Below, piece by piece: positions 36,118 through 45,227 of a stretch of 64,000 nt of DNA. Each line of letters starts with the position of its first letter. Within the stretch, counting starts at the first letter, position 1. The notes below the pieces were generated by a model. The model was not told where the DNA came from. It ran no database searches and worked only from the letters and a program-made list of their open reading frames with translations. The translations under genes were made by a program, and so were the position numbers. The DNA is from Arbacia lixula (taxonomy: Eukaryota; Echinodermata; Echinoidea; Arbacioida; Arbaciidae), in NCBI GenBank assembly GCA_963669155.1, contig OZ022585.1:24529511-24593510 (forward strand). Direction: 5' to 3'.

Positions 36118-37079
36118 AAGTGTAGTGGGAGCAAAAATTAATGAATCATGAAGTGAGTAGCACATTCTAATTCACTGCCCAGCTATACATTATTTCTGGT
36201 ATAAAATAAAGCATCTTACTCATACCGTTTATGATTCAAAAATAAATATTGATTAGAATGCATTGATAATTGGATACAACATTGGTAATGAGAACATAGA
36301 TTTCCTTAATACTAATTATTATTTGCTCCATATGCTATTTATTAGATGTATGTTTTGAGTAATTTTACTTCCCAGCAATTCAGCTCGATAGCATGGTTTT
36401 TAGATTACAAAAAACAAATATATAGCATGGAAAATGTGAAATACGTTATGAGGAAATGAAAGCTTTAAATCTCTGAAGGAAAATACCTGAGATTAATGGC
36501 ACCTGCAAGAAACTTTAATTTATGATGTGTTCTCAAGTCAATGTATGTCATTATGTTCGGTTCAACTGTAACTATAATTATGTGATTTAAATTGCTTGTT
36601 CAGAAAAAAGGAAAATAAAATAAGGTGAGTAAAATATAGCTTGACTTGTTTATCTATTTGATCAAAACAGAACTCATTTTGAATTTTGATAATGTGACGC
36701 AGTTATATTAAAAATAAGAACATATAAGTGCATTGAATGAAACTGTAGTTAGTTACTGTAATCGGACTTTTCTTTAAAGGTTTAAAGGTTCTTTAACCTG
36801 TATTCTAATGAATAGAACATACAAAACATGTATAAGTGAATGTTTGGCACGATAATTCGAGATATTGGAGTTAATGAGTCATTTTGCGGAACGTTTGGTA
36901 TGTTACTAAGGTTCACAGTTTCCTCCTATGTAGTTCACTATCCATATTTGTGCTATATAACTTTGTCAAACGACATGCTATGCTCGAAATTCAAAGTGAG
37001 TCATATTTACTTGATCAAAGAGACGAAAAAATCAAGGTATAAATACCCTATTTTCATGATTCGCTCCCACTACTCTTGT
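36118..37079. other. AT-rich spacer
   Basis: Short frames only, no domain or splice-supported exon recognised. It is downstream of the stop of the minus-strand gene ending at 37080, so part may be its 3' UTR. Confidence 0.4.
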
Positions 37080-37330
37080 TTACTTTGAATTTAATTGACA
37101 CCACCTTTCCTCACTACATTTCCTTGCACGTGTAACGAGTTTATTACGCACATGGTCTTTGATGTTCTTCCAAGTGCGTCCTTTCAGCACTGGCTCCACC
37201 TGAATACACTCCTCACACTGCCTTTTGCCTGGTATTACATCTGTTGCCAAACATTTTGAGAAGTGTCTGCCAACTGCCGCTTGCTCCTCTTCCGACCAGG
37301 ACCTCTTCTGCGTCGCCTTCTTCGCAATAC
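37080..37330 (-). CDS. Terminal exon with Myb/SANT-like domain
   Basis: Minus strand. The acceptor CTCCTTCTGCACAG precedes 37330. The exon enters in phase 1 and runs 83 codons to TAA at 37080-37082 (251 bp = 2 + 249). It encodes KKATQKRSWSEEEQAAVGRH, then DVIPGKRQCEECIQVEPVL and GRTWKNIKDHVRNKL. The W-S-x-EE...A-V-x-x-x-F, P-G-K-x-x-C-x-x-C and R-x-W-x-x-I-K-x-x-V-x-N pattern is a Myb/SANT-like helix-turn-helix module found at the C terminus of many uncharacterised invertebrate and fish proteins. A DNA- or histone-binding role is inferred from the fold only. Phase agrees with the upstream duplicated exons. Confidence 0.72.
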
Positions 37331-37499
37331 CTGTGCAGAAGGAGGGTGAAACGTGCTACTATAACATACAACAGATGAGCAATTATAAATATGCTACTAA
37401 AAACATACACATAAGATGGAAAACTTGCAAGATTCATTTCCGAGATACTCAAAACACTTTCTCTCCAAAGCTCTTTACAACATGTTTAGAACACATCTA

Positions 37500-38060
37500 A
37501 AGATATATCAATGGGAAAATAAAAGGATCAATGTGAATGGGGAGAGACTCAATTAACCACCTACGTTTCGCTGATGATATATTCATCATAGCCAATAACC
37601 TTAATGAAATAGAAATCATTTTACAGGATTTAGATACAGCAAGCAGAAATAGAGGATCGAAAATGAAGATGAAGAAGACCAAAGTAATGGCAGATCTGTC
37701 AGTTGAACACAAACCAGTCATCATTAATGGAATACAATTGGAACATGTATCAGAATACATCTACCCGGGTCACCTGTTTAATCTCATCAAAAGGAATCAA
37801 GACAATGAAATAAGGAGAATGATCAAAACAGGTGGGCAAACATTTGACAGATACAAAGGTTAAGGACATAATTAAAGTAATCAAACATCGCAAATGGACA
37901 AGGGCTGGCCATGTCATTAGGAGGAGAAATGGACGATGAAGTACGGAAATGACTGAGATGATACTTTTTGAGGGAAAAAGGAACAGGGGCAGGCAAAGAA
38001 AGAGATGGAATTCAACAATTCTGGAATAAAATCAACTTCTTTAAATATACAACAGCATGA
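37500..38060 (+). pseudogene. RTE-like LINE fragment
   Basis: Translation gives INHLRFADDIFIIANNLNE, then LDTASRNRGSKMKMKKTKVM, IQLEHVSEYIYPGHL, then in other frames VIKHRKWTRAGHVIRRR and RNRGRQRKRWN. This is the RT catalytic box (FADD) and the thumb/C-terminal block typical of RTE-type elements. Frameshift at about 37860 and stops later. Both ends are truncated. It lies antisense in the intron before the SANT-like exon. Confidence 0.78.
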
Positions 38061-38185
38061 TTTTTAAGTAAAACTACCTCTCTATAAGAATAATTTTAGT
38101 GCCATTTTTCCACATAATCGTGCTAAAGTCACAATTGATTCGTTACATTTTTACTATAAGAACACGTTTATGCTCTGAGCTTTAA

Positions 38186-38640
38186 AGGGATATTTCAGTA
38201 GTGGGAGCGATTTCCAAATCATACTCAAATGTCGTGCTATTTAGTTATAATGGAGTATAAATTAGCATTTTTGGAAGCAGTTGTGATGTTGAAGACAGCT
38301 TCCATTCCAAAGTAGAGTTGGTACTTGTTAGATTTATTTCATAATCAATTCTATTATAATCAATTTATTTGTTTTTTATTTTACCCAAATCAAGAAGGAG
38401 AATTATTAACGGCCATAACGGCCATTTCCGAATTTGATTAAAATGCGACGGTCCGTCACTTAATCGAACAGTTATATATTTCTTGATAATTCAGCCGTTT
38501 ATGGATGGATTTTTCTCAAACCAAAGGTATTTGTATTCGTTGATTATCATTCTGATGCAATTTTCATTGTAGTTTTTTCCCCACCGACCAAAGTAGTTAT
38601 GAAACTGAAGCGCCCCCTCTCCCACTACTGAACTATCTCT
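38186..38640. mobile_element. 455-bp MITE with TTAA target sites
   Basis: TIRs AGGGATATTTCAGTAGTGGG and, inverted, AGAGATAGTTCAGTAGTGGG. Both flanks carry TTAA (38182-38185 and 38641-38644). TTAA duplication is characteristic of piggyBac and Kolobok transposons, and the purine-rich start favours Kolobok-like. No coding sequence. Confidence 0.82.
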
Positions 38641-38742
38641 TTAAAAGTGCACCTATATTCGGAGAAAAAATAAATGAGAATGGAGGTAAACTGTTGCATA
38701 GTAAAAGACTGTCAGAAATTTTGTATCAATAAGATTACTCAC

Positions 38743-38815
38743 TGTCTTTGTTTGAAACTGGGGTTGGTTCTTGCTTGCTGCTTGATGCGGCATCACCCAG
38801 ATGAACATCAGCAAT
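38743..38815 (-). pseudogene. Exon-like segment, third duplicate (acceptor not found)
   Basis: Minus strand. GDAASSSKQEPTPVSNKD corresponds to the end of the duplicated exons at 39913 and 40689 (VASTSSSKDKPTPMSV), and the donor AAAGACA|GTGAGT is in the same phase 1. The 5' part lacks homology and a clear AG acceptor. It may have been displaced by the purine-rich repeat just upstream. Possibly skipped in the mRNA. Confidence 0.45.
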
Positions 38816-38955
38816 GAGAAACGTTTACACAAGGACATCACAAAAGAATCACATCAAGAATCAAAAGAAACAAAATAGCAAGTAACAAAGCAAGGAAAAA
38901 ATACAGAATGGTTCGAAAAAAGGCAGGATCAACAGATTGGAGAGGGACATGAGAG

Positions 38956-39230
38956 GGAGGAGGTGAGGGAGGAGGGGAGGAAGGAAGGGAGGAAGGAGGA
39001 GAGGAAGGAAGGGAGGAAGGAGGGGAGAAAGGAAGGGGGAAAGGAGGAGAGGAAGGAAGGGAGGAAGGAGGGGAGAAAGGAAGGGAGGAAGGAGGAGAGG
39101 AAGGAAGGGAGGAAGGAGGGGAGAAAGGAAGGGAGGAAGGAGGAGAGGAAGGAAGGGAGGAAGGAGGGGAGAAATGAAGGGAGGAAGGAGGAGAGGAAGG
39201 AAGGGAGGAAGGACGGGAGGGAGAAGGGAA
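38956..39230. repeat. (GGAAGGA/GGAGAGGAAGGAA)n purine-rich repeat
   Basis: Near-perfect units of about 56 bp made of GGAAGGAGG, GGAGAAAGGAA and GGAGAGGAAGGAA. The Arg/Glu/Lys-rich and Ser/Pro-rich frames across it are artefacts. Confidence 0.93.
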
Positions 39231-39912
39231 ACGAAAATATGAAGAGGTGGATGAAGGAAAAAATGAGGAGGGAGGAAGGACTTCAAGTGAAGAAGGTAGG
39301 GAAAGAAAGGAAGTGGCAGAAGAAGAAGAAATGTCATAGGAAGGAGAGGGAGGAGGTGTGTGAAAAGAGAAATCAGTAGGGAAGGAAAGAGATGAAGAGG
39401 AAGCAGTATAATTACTTAAAGGAATGGGGGTTGGAAGGGATAGCGGTGAAATTAATGGAGCTGTGGGAATAGATTTGAAAACAAAGGAACAGCTAAGATT
39501 TGCATGTATGTATGACCCTACCACAAAATTATTTCTGATGTGGAAATGGATAAATCACATATTTTTCATTGGACAAAAGATAGAAATTATAAATAATGAT
39601 CACAGTGATTAAAATGCATACAGTGTAATCACGTTCAGTAATCAGTATACATTTTGTCTTTTTGTATACATGAAGGTACATGTTCAATGATACAAGTTCA
39701 TGCCATTTTCGTTCTGAACAGACGATGCATTCTCAACTTAATAAGAAAAAGAAGAGAAGTAAAACAGAAATTTATATAAATTGAGAGGAAAATACATTAA
39801 AGTTGAAAGAGAAGTATGTTTTACATTAAAGTGTTACACTGACAAGTCTATCATTATCATCACTATTATAATTATCACTATTATTATTACTCATTATAAT
39901 AAGATTACTTAC

Positions 39913-40035
39913 TGTCCTCAACTGACATTAGAGAGGGTTTGCTTGATGCCACAGTGCCTGGACTTGTGTCACCAAGAGATTCGGGACAATCAAGGGGATC
40001 TCCGTCTCCATCATCAGCGTCACAGGACTCGATTT
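39913..40035 (-). CDS. Duplicated acidic exon, phase 1-1 (copy B)
   Basis: Minus strand. Acceptor TTTTTTCTCTTTAG, donor GAGGACA|GTAAGT, 123 bp. The only frame open in both duplicates gives IESCDADDGDGDPLDCPES, then DTSPGTVASSKPSLMSVED. It enters and leaves in phase 1, so it can be added or skipped without frameshift. It probably forms a disordered acidic linker upstream of the SANT-like domain. Confidence 0.68.
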
Positions 40036-40688
40036 CTAAAGAGAAAAAAAAAATTGTAAGACTTTCTGTACTTTGGGCAATATTTGATTCTAGTTGTCAA
40101 TATTTCATACAAGCTGTGCAGAGAAAGACAATATTATTTGATTTATTGACCTGTCCCTTAAACCACATACAAACACTAAATCTGGACCCGTCTAGACATT
40201 TGATGCTTGGAGTGGCTTAATTGATAGACTTTCTGTTTCTCTTTTTTTTTCTACATTCAACATTACTTGATGTACAATCAAAATCTATGATGCCTCCAAA
40301 TACTGTATAATACGCATAGTGCATTGAGCATCAAAGCTTTATAATGTGCTCAATATGTATGAACTCATTTGTTTTCTTTCATGAAACATTAATATCGAAT
40401 GTATATATTTAATCATTGATAGCAGGAAGGACTAAAATTAATTCTTGATGAAACCAAAATGATATTTCTTTAATCATACAATGAACAGGGACTATTATAA
40501 AGACAAACATATTTGGACATAACTGAAGGAATAATGTCTCAGGTCATATTTGAAAGTTAAAAGACTGTAGTATCATTAGTATGCATGCTGATTATCGAGT
40601 CCGAGGATTTGTGACAGGTTTGCTATGTAGCTGTAGATGATCCCTTATTTATTATCAATCTTAAAAATATATATATAAGATTGCTTAC

Positions 40689-40835
40689 CGTCCACAACTG
40701 ACATTGGCGTGGGTTTATCCTTGCTGCTTGAAGTTGATGCCACAGTGCCTGGATTTGTGTAGTCAACAGATTCGGGACAATCAAGGGGATCTCTGTCTCC
40801 ATTGTCTCCATCGTCAGCGCTGAGGGACTCGATAT
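40689..40835 (-). CDS. Duplicated acidic exon, phase 1-1 (copy A)
   Basis: Minus strand. Acceptor CACCTTAG, donor GTGGACG|GTAAGC, 147 bp. Encodes IESLSADDGDNGDRDPLDC, PESVDYTNPGTVAS and SSKDKPTPMSVVDG. About 75% alike to copy B with three length differences, all multiples of three, which argues that the reading frame has been under selection. Phase 1 at both ends. Confidence 0.7.
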
Positions 40836-40949
40836 CTAAGGTGAAGAAATCAGAGTGACAAATATCATATCAAAATTCATTCTTGATGAAATCAAAATGT
40901 CATTTCCTTATTCACTGATAAGGGAATATTAAAGGCTGCCTCAATATTA

Positions 40950-41022
40950 ATGCTAAGATTATGCAAGTACATGAATCAAGGTCATCTTTGTCTCCATCTT
41001 CAGTGATGAGGGATTTGATTCC
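40950..41022 (-). pseudogene. Dead duplicate of the acidic exon (acceptor AG changed to GG)
   Basis: Minus strand. GAATCAAATCCCTCATCACT then GAAGATGGAGACAAAGATGA aligns with the start of copies A and B. The acceptor context CTCTTTAG of copy B reads CTCTTTGG here, and homology stops after about 70 bp. A relic of a fourth exon copy. Confidence 0.6.
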
Positions 41023-41879
41023 CAAAGAGGCAAAAAGCACTGAAGACTTTCACCATTTGGAGGACATTCAGTGTGCATTTTCATTTTCATGTCACTTGCA
41101 TGAAGATATACAAGTTCATGAAATAAACTGGAAATTTGATCTTAACTCAATCAAACTAAAAAAAGTAGTGCCTCATATCTAGCTTCCTTGCATGTCAGAG
41201 GCATAAAAAAATCAATCAAGATCAATGTGCACTAGCAACAGCGATATTTACAGGTAAAGACAACACTGAAATCACATTAGGCTATTCAGATTCAAAATGA
41301 ATATAGTTTACCTGTGTTCTATGTTGCAGTTTTTCCTAATATACAATATACAGTTCCTCCGATTTGATTGTCCTTTCCCTTTAAAGGAACCTCATTACTT
41401 AACATTATATAATGGGTTTAAAGAAGGGATCGTTCTCATCGTATACATGTATAACACCTACTTATTACTAGTTTTCTTTAATAATCACTCGTATGTTTCT
41501 CCTACAGTGGAAAAGAAAGGTAATCCCCTGATGATATTTTACTCTAATAATGAATCTGAATAGTACAGGCTACAATCTACAGCCTAATTATAGACTTAGA
41601 GTCAAGGATTTTGTACAAAGTTTGGCAAATCATGCAGTCATGTAAAACATAGATCTAGTCATAATGACTCTGACTTTAGTGTAAGAAATGTCCAAAGTCT
41701 TATTAAACTTTTTTAAAGACTAGACTTAGACCCTACTCTACTAGAGTCTTAAGACTTTACTTTAGTCTTAGCCTACTTAAAATAACTCAGGCTTAGCTAA
41801 ATAACATACCTTGGAATTACCTCGAAAACAGATTTTAAAAAAGATTGAACATATAAAACAAATTTGATATGACTTACGA
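41023..41879. other. Intron or upstream spacer
   Basis: AT-rich. A cluster of TAGACTTAGA / AGACTTTAGTCTTA phrases lies at 41590-41790. No exon recognised. Confidence 0.4.
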
Positions 41880-42120
41880 TGTTTTTAGAAGTTAAAGACC
41901 CGGAAATTCAGAAGGCGTTCAGAACTCGAGGCAGGCCAGCTAGCGCTCGCTCACGTTCACCCGGTAGGTTCCCCGGCCCGGCACGTACGGTACGTGTGTT
42001 CACCAACCTCTACTCAAGATCTAACGGTCGGCTAGCTGGATACAGTATACTCGAGGCGCGCACATGGTCTGTCGACACAGGATGAACGTCGTGCAATCGG
42101 GCATATGGATTCGCTTGCTA
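41880..42120 (-). promoter_or_regulatory. CpG-rich patch, possible 5' exon/promoter
   Basis: This stretch is much richer in CpG than its surroundings. On the minus strand it ends in a donor-like ACATC|GTAAGT at 41879-41875. It could be the first (untranslated) exon and promoter of the gene with exons at 40835-37080. No start codon in a usable frame was found, so this is a weak inference. Confidence 0.3.
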
Positions 42121-42533
42121 GAAAGTGCATTACACAAACTGCGTGGTAGGATACACACATCTTACACACGATTTATCTTTCGTGAACATGAAATCGGGGA
42201 GGATTCTGGAATTGCATGTAAAGCATCGGGAATAGGCCAAAAATGATCGCTGACTTCATTTTATGTTCGTATAAGCACTTTCGGAAAACGGGGATATGCC
42301 CGGTCTCCTACTTATCCCCGGTTGGAAGGTGTGTAAACATACGAACATCCCCGATTGAAGCTGCTTACAAGAACATACACACAAGCATACACACACGCAT
42401 GTACAACCTTTAAAATTCCCTTTTTCATGTAAAATTAACTTCTGCTCCTCCCACCCTTTTCTCCTATACCATGCATTCCTTCCCCTGATGCTTCATATTG
42501 ACTCCCCCTTTCCTCTCCTCATGTGCATCTTAC

Positions 42534-42612
42534 CCATGGGTCACATCAACAGTCAGCTTTCCCTGCTGGTTGGTCTGACGGATTAGTTCATCCAGCTCCT
42601 TATCCTTGGCAT
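42534..42612 (-). CDS. Exon of an unidentified minus-strand gene
   Basis: The acceptor TTGCCATACAG precedes 42612 and the donor is CCCATGG|GTAAGA. It is 79 bp with only one open frame: AKDKELDELIRQTNQQGKL then TVDVTHG. It enters in phase 1 and leaves in phase 2. The exit phase does not match the phase 1 entry of the exon at 40689-40835, so either an exon is missing between them or this belongs to another gene, possibly the LRR gene upstream. The sequence suggests a helical segment and no family was recognised. Confidence 0.5.
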
Positions 42613-43930
42613 CTGTATGGCAATATTCGAACCTAAATAAAAAAAAATACATTTCATTATGTTACTTTTGCTGATACATTCAAATAATGTGGCTTCCAAA
42701 AAAGAAAGTAGGTTTTTCAGTAGAGCATGATCAGGAGCATGAAAATATGGAAATAAACTCTTTATTTCAACTGAATATGACTCAATTAGCAATATATCTT
42801 CATAATAGGGAATGTATTATCTATAGTGAAGTTGTGATGACATGCTATTAGATGTGTTTATAGTTCTATTACGTTGTAAGTCAAACACAGAAAGAATAGG
42901 ATGCTTTCTTTCACACCAATATCAATATATAATTATTTATAGCGGTGTTAAAGTACCCATCATATGCTTTGATACCCACTGATCATCCATATTCTTTAGA
43001 GATGGAATGTAAAAGAATTAAGTTTCAGCATTGCGCTGGTCACAGTTCACGTTGCACAGGTGGATCGAGTTAACACAAATGGCAGTGAGACATGGCTGGA
43101 GCAGACCACTTAATGTACAATTATATCAGGCCATGTCATTTGGATATTAGCTAGCTATGGAAGCAACATTATAATGTGCTTGCCGAGTGAGGGCGCTATA
43201 ATTTTGAGTCCGACAGAGTCATTTCCACACTGAGCCAACCACCAAAAAGACAATTCAAATGACACTGCTGCTACTGTAAGTGTCATAATCTGACAATTTT
43301 TTTCTCTGCATACAGTTTAAGACTGTAAAATTACATGTTAATGGGATTTTACAAGGGCTAAATAATCATTCACAAATTGTTGACTTTTTATCGCGATCAG
43401 CTACATGTACTTAGTTTATGATAGAAGAATTACCTATCAAAATAGTTTAGACTGTATTGTAGGCTGGATAAAGACATTGGATGGAGTTTCCTAACAAAAC
43501 AGGAAAGAGAAGATACGTAATCACAATATTTTAATTTTGCTGTACAAGTTTGTTTCTTGAATAAAATCCTCTCTAGGCTCAGAATTAAATCATGTAAATG
43601 CATGGTTAACTGTTAAAACCTTTCATGTTCTGTGTATTCCATTTAAAGTGCAGTAGTTGTTATTGTTTTACAAATACTTTGTGTAACATGCCCACAAACA
43701 ACAAATAATCACACGTGTGGTATCCCTGCTGTGTTCTGTATACATATTTACCTTGTAATGTTCTAGCATTGCCCTTGCTCATGCACATTGCGAGAGAAAC
43801 CAGTTCTGGAACCATAACGAGCTTGTGTCAAACGTGTGTTACTTTGTGTCTCATATGTAATTATAATCTACACACATGGTAGCCTCTGTGGAGTACATAT
43901 TATATTCTGGCAACAAGGATAACCTTTTTT
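42613..43930. other. Non-coding stretch, may include an old LTR
   Basis: No exon recognised. The end (about 43700-43905) precedes TTCTGGCAACAAGGAT and the gag relic, so it may contain the decayed 5' LTR and primer site of the old gypsy element. No matching 3' LTR was seen downstream. Confidence 0.35.
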
Positions 43931-44155
43931 GTGTCCTCCATATCTTTTCAGGAAATAATGTCTTTGTTTGGTGTTTTGGGTGAATTTCTTGACAGGGAAG
44001 AGGAGTGGCTGCAGTACATGGAGCGAATGCGGCATTACTTCACAGCATCACCACTGCAGAGGGCAATAATCTTGAGCGTATGTGGAGCGTCTACATACAA
44101 ACTACTGAGCAGTTTGGTGTCACCGCAGAATCCTGGAGACTTAAAAATTGGATGA
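43931..44155 (+). pseudogene. Old Ty3/gypsy gag fragment
   Basis: Reads MSLFGVLGEFLDREEEWLQY, MERMRHYFTAS, then RAIILSVCGASTYKLLSSLV. The pattern (FDxxxEEWxxYxERxxxYFxA...KRAIxLSxxGxxTYxLLxxLxxP) is the N-terminal capsid region of Ty3/gypsy gag proteins of marine animals. It stops at TGA 44153-44155. The C-terminal end of the same element type is found at 44690-45081. Confidence 0.7.
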
Positions 44156-44513
44156 CCAGATAACTCTAACTAGTATTCAACCACAACGTCATTAGCGACC
44201 ATTGAGAGTTTGTGGCAGATTTTCGCAATGCACTGCATACTGACAGTGCCAGTGCTTGTGTCGGATAATATAGCACGTCATTCACAAGTTAGAAGTTTGC
44301 TCAATTCAAGCTCAATATGGCGATCAAACACATTCGAAGCGCCCCGTAATTAAAAGTAATTAGTTAGCTAAGCGTGCCATATAGACAGTCAAGGTGGGAT
44401 TGCAAAAAGTCACCTCAACGGGTGACACCCCAGCCGGTCTGTTGATTAAGCAGGATCTGCGTTCACGCGCCTTGACGCGGTCCGCCCAGACGACAAGCAA
44501 AACGTTGACACCA

Positions 44514-44683
44514 GGGGGGCATTTCATGAAAGTTGTCAGCACTGACAAGTTGTCTTTCTCCGACAGTTACCATAGTAACAGTCAGAGGCTAGTGCCTCTC
44601 AGCCAATCAAAACTGAGGATTTCACTGAAATTGTTGGCACTGACTATTTAGTCAGTGCTGACAACTTTCATGAAATGTCCCCC
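44514..44683. mobile_element. 170-bp MITE (CATTTCATGAAAGTTG termini)
   Basis: Left end GGGGGGCATTTCATGAAAG, TTGTCAGCACTGAC. The right end is the inverted copy GTCAGTGCTGACAACTTTCATG, AAATGTCCCCC. Arms are about 40 bp with subterminal GTCAGCACTGAC/GTCAGTGCTGAC. It is inserted in the old gypsy relic. Target duplication not clear. Confidence 0.8.
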
Positions 44684-44689
44684 AGAAAC

Positions 44690-45081
44690 GTCGCCCAGCA
44701 AAACAAAAGCCTGTGAAACACACCAACGCGCAAATTCTGTGCTGGTAATTCAGTGCCCGTCAAGAAACATGCACCCGGTGATGCAGGGGTACTGGTCGCG
44801 TGATCTGAAAAACAGGACCCGCGTCTTATGACATCAAAGTAGTCATCGGATCGCGTACACTGAGATGGAAAAAACACGTGGACCATCTCCGTGGTTGTGC
44901 CGAAGATCAACGCGAGCGGACGACAACTCCAGAGGGGGAAAAGATCAAAGACGATGAAGATAGCGATCCCTGTGATGATTAGGCTATCGATGGAAGAGCA
45001 GACTGCAGTGAAAATGACGTAAAAACCACAAACAAACAATATCCAAAGCGTGTAACAAACCGACCAGCATTTTACGGTAAG
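44690..45081 (+). pseudogene. Old Ty3/gypsy integrase C-terminus (left part)
   Basis: One frame reads GPASYDIKVVIGSRTLRWKK, HVDHLRGCAEDQRERTTTPE, a stop, then SENDVKTTNKQYPKRVTNRP and AFYGK. GP-SY...G-R-x-R-HVDHLR is the GPY/F module at the end of gypsy integrases. The frame continues across the young retrotransposon inserted at 45082: after the second target copy it reads TNT and stops at 50377-50379. It is decayed (stop in the linker, lost frame at the 5' side). Confidence 0.72.
45077..45081. repeat. 5-bp target-site duplication GTAAG (left)
   Basis: Matches 50363-50367 and defines the outer edges of the LTR retrotransposon. Confidence 0.93.
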
Positions 45082-45192
45082 TAGAGGATATTAACACTTG
45101 ATTCATACCTGTCCTGCTCTCTACACAGAAGACTGTGAACATTGCTATTCCAGTGTCTGCTGATCCAGGCAAACAGTACAGGTACTCATTTA
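45082..45192 (+). repeat. 5' LTR, 111 bp
   Basis: Starts TAGAGGATATTAACAC and ends GGTACTCATTTA. Identical to 50252-50362 by direct reading. Unusually short for the group, with TA...TA rather than TG...CA ends. If the transcript begins at 45130 as the self-priming model predicts, U3 is only 48 bp, with an ATATTA box about 40 bp upstream. Confidence 0.95.
45130..45141 (+). promoter_or_regulatory. Proposed self-primer / transcript 5' end within the LTR
   Basis: AGACTGTGAACA is the exact reverse complement of the 12 bases that follow the LTR. In Tf1-type self-priming the first bases of the mRNA fold back on the primer site, which would place the cap site at or near 45130. Transcript start not shown by the sequence itself. 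Confidence 0.6.
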
Positions 45193-45204
45193 TGTTCACA
45201 GTCT
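45193..45204 (+). promoter_or_regulatory. Primer-binding site complementary to the element's own LTR
   Basis: TGTTCACAGTCT starts at the first base after the 5' LTR, the invariant position of a primer-binding site. It lacks the TGG start needed to pair with a tRNA CCA end, and it pairs 12/12 with 45130-45141. The stem ends exactly at the LTR border. Confidence 0.75.
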
Positions 45205-45227
45205 AGAGTATTGGCCTAGCTACCACC

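Noticed and set aside
45205-45222. A conventional tRNA primer site at the TGG near 45211
   Set aside because: It is about 19 bp from the LTR edge, whereas primer sites start within a few bases, and no tRNA complement was evident.
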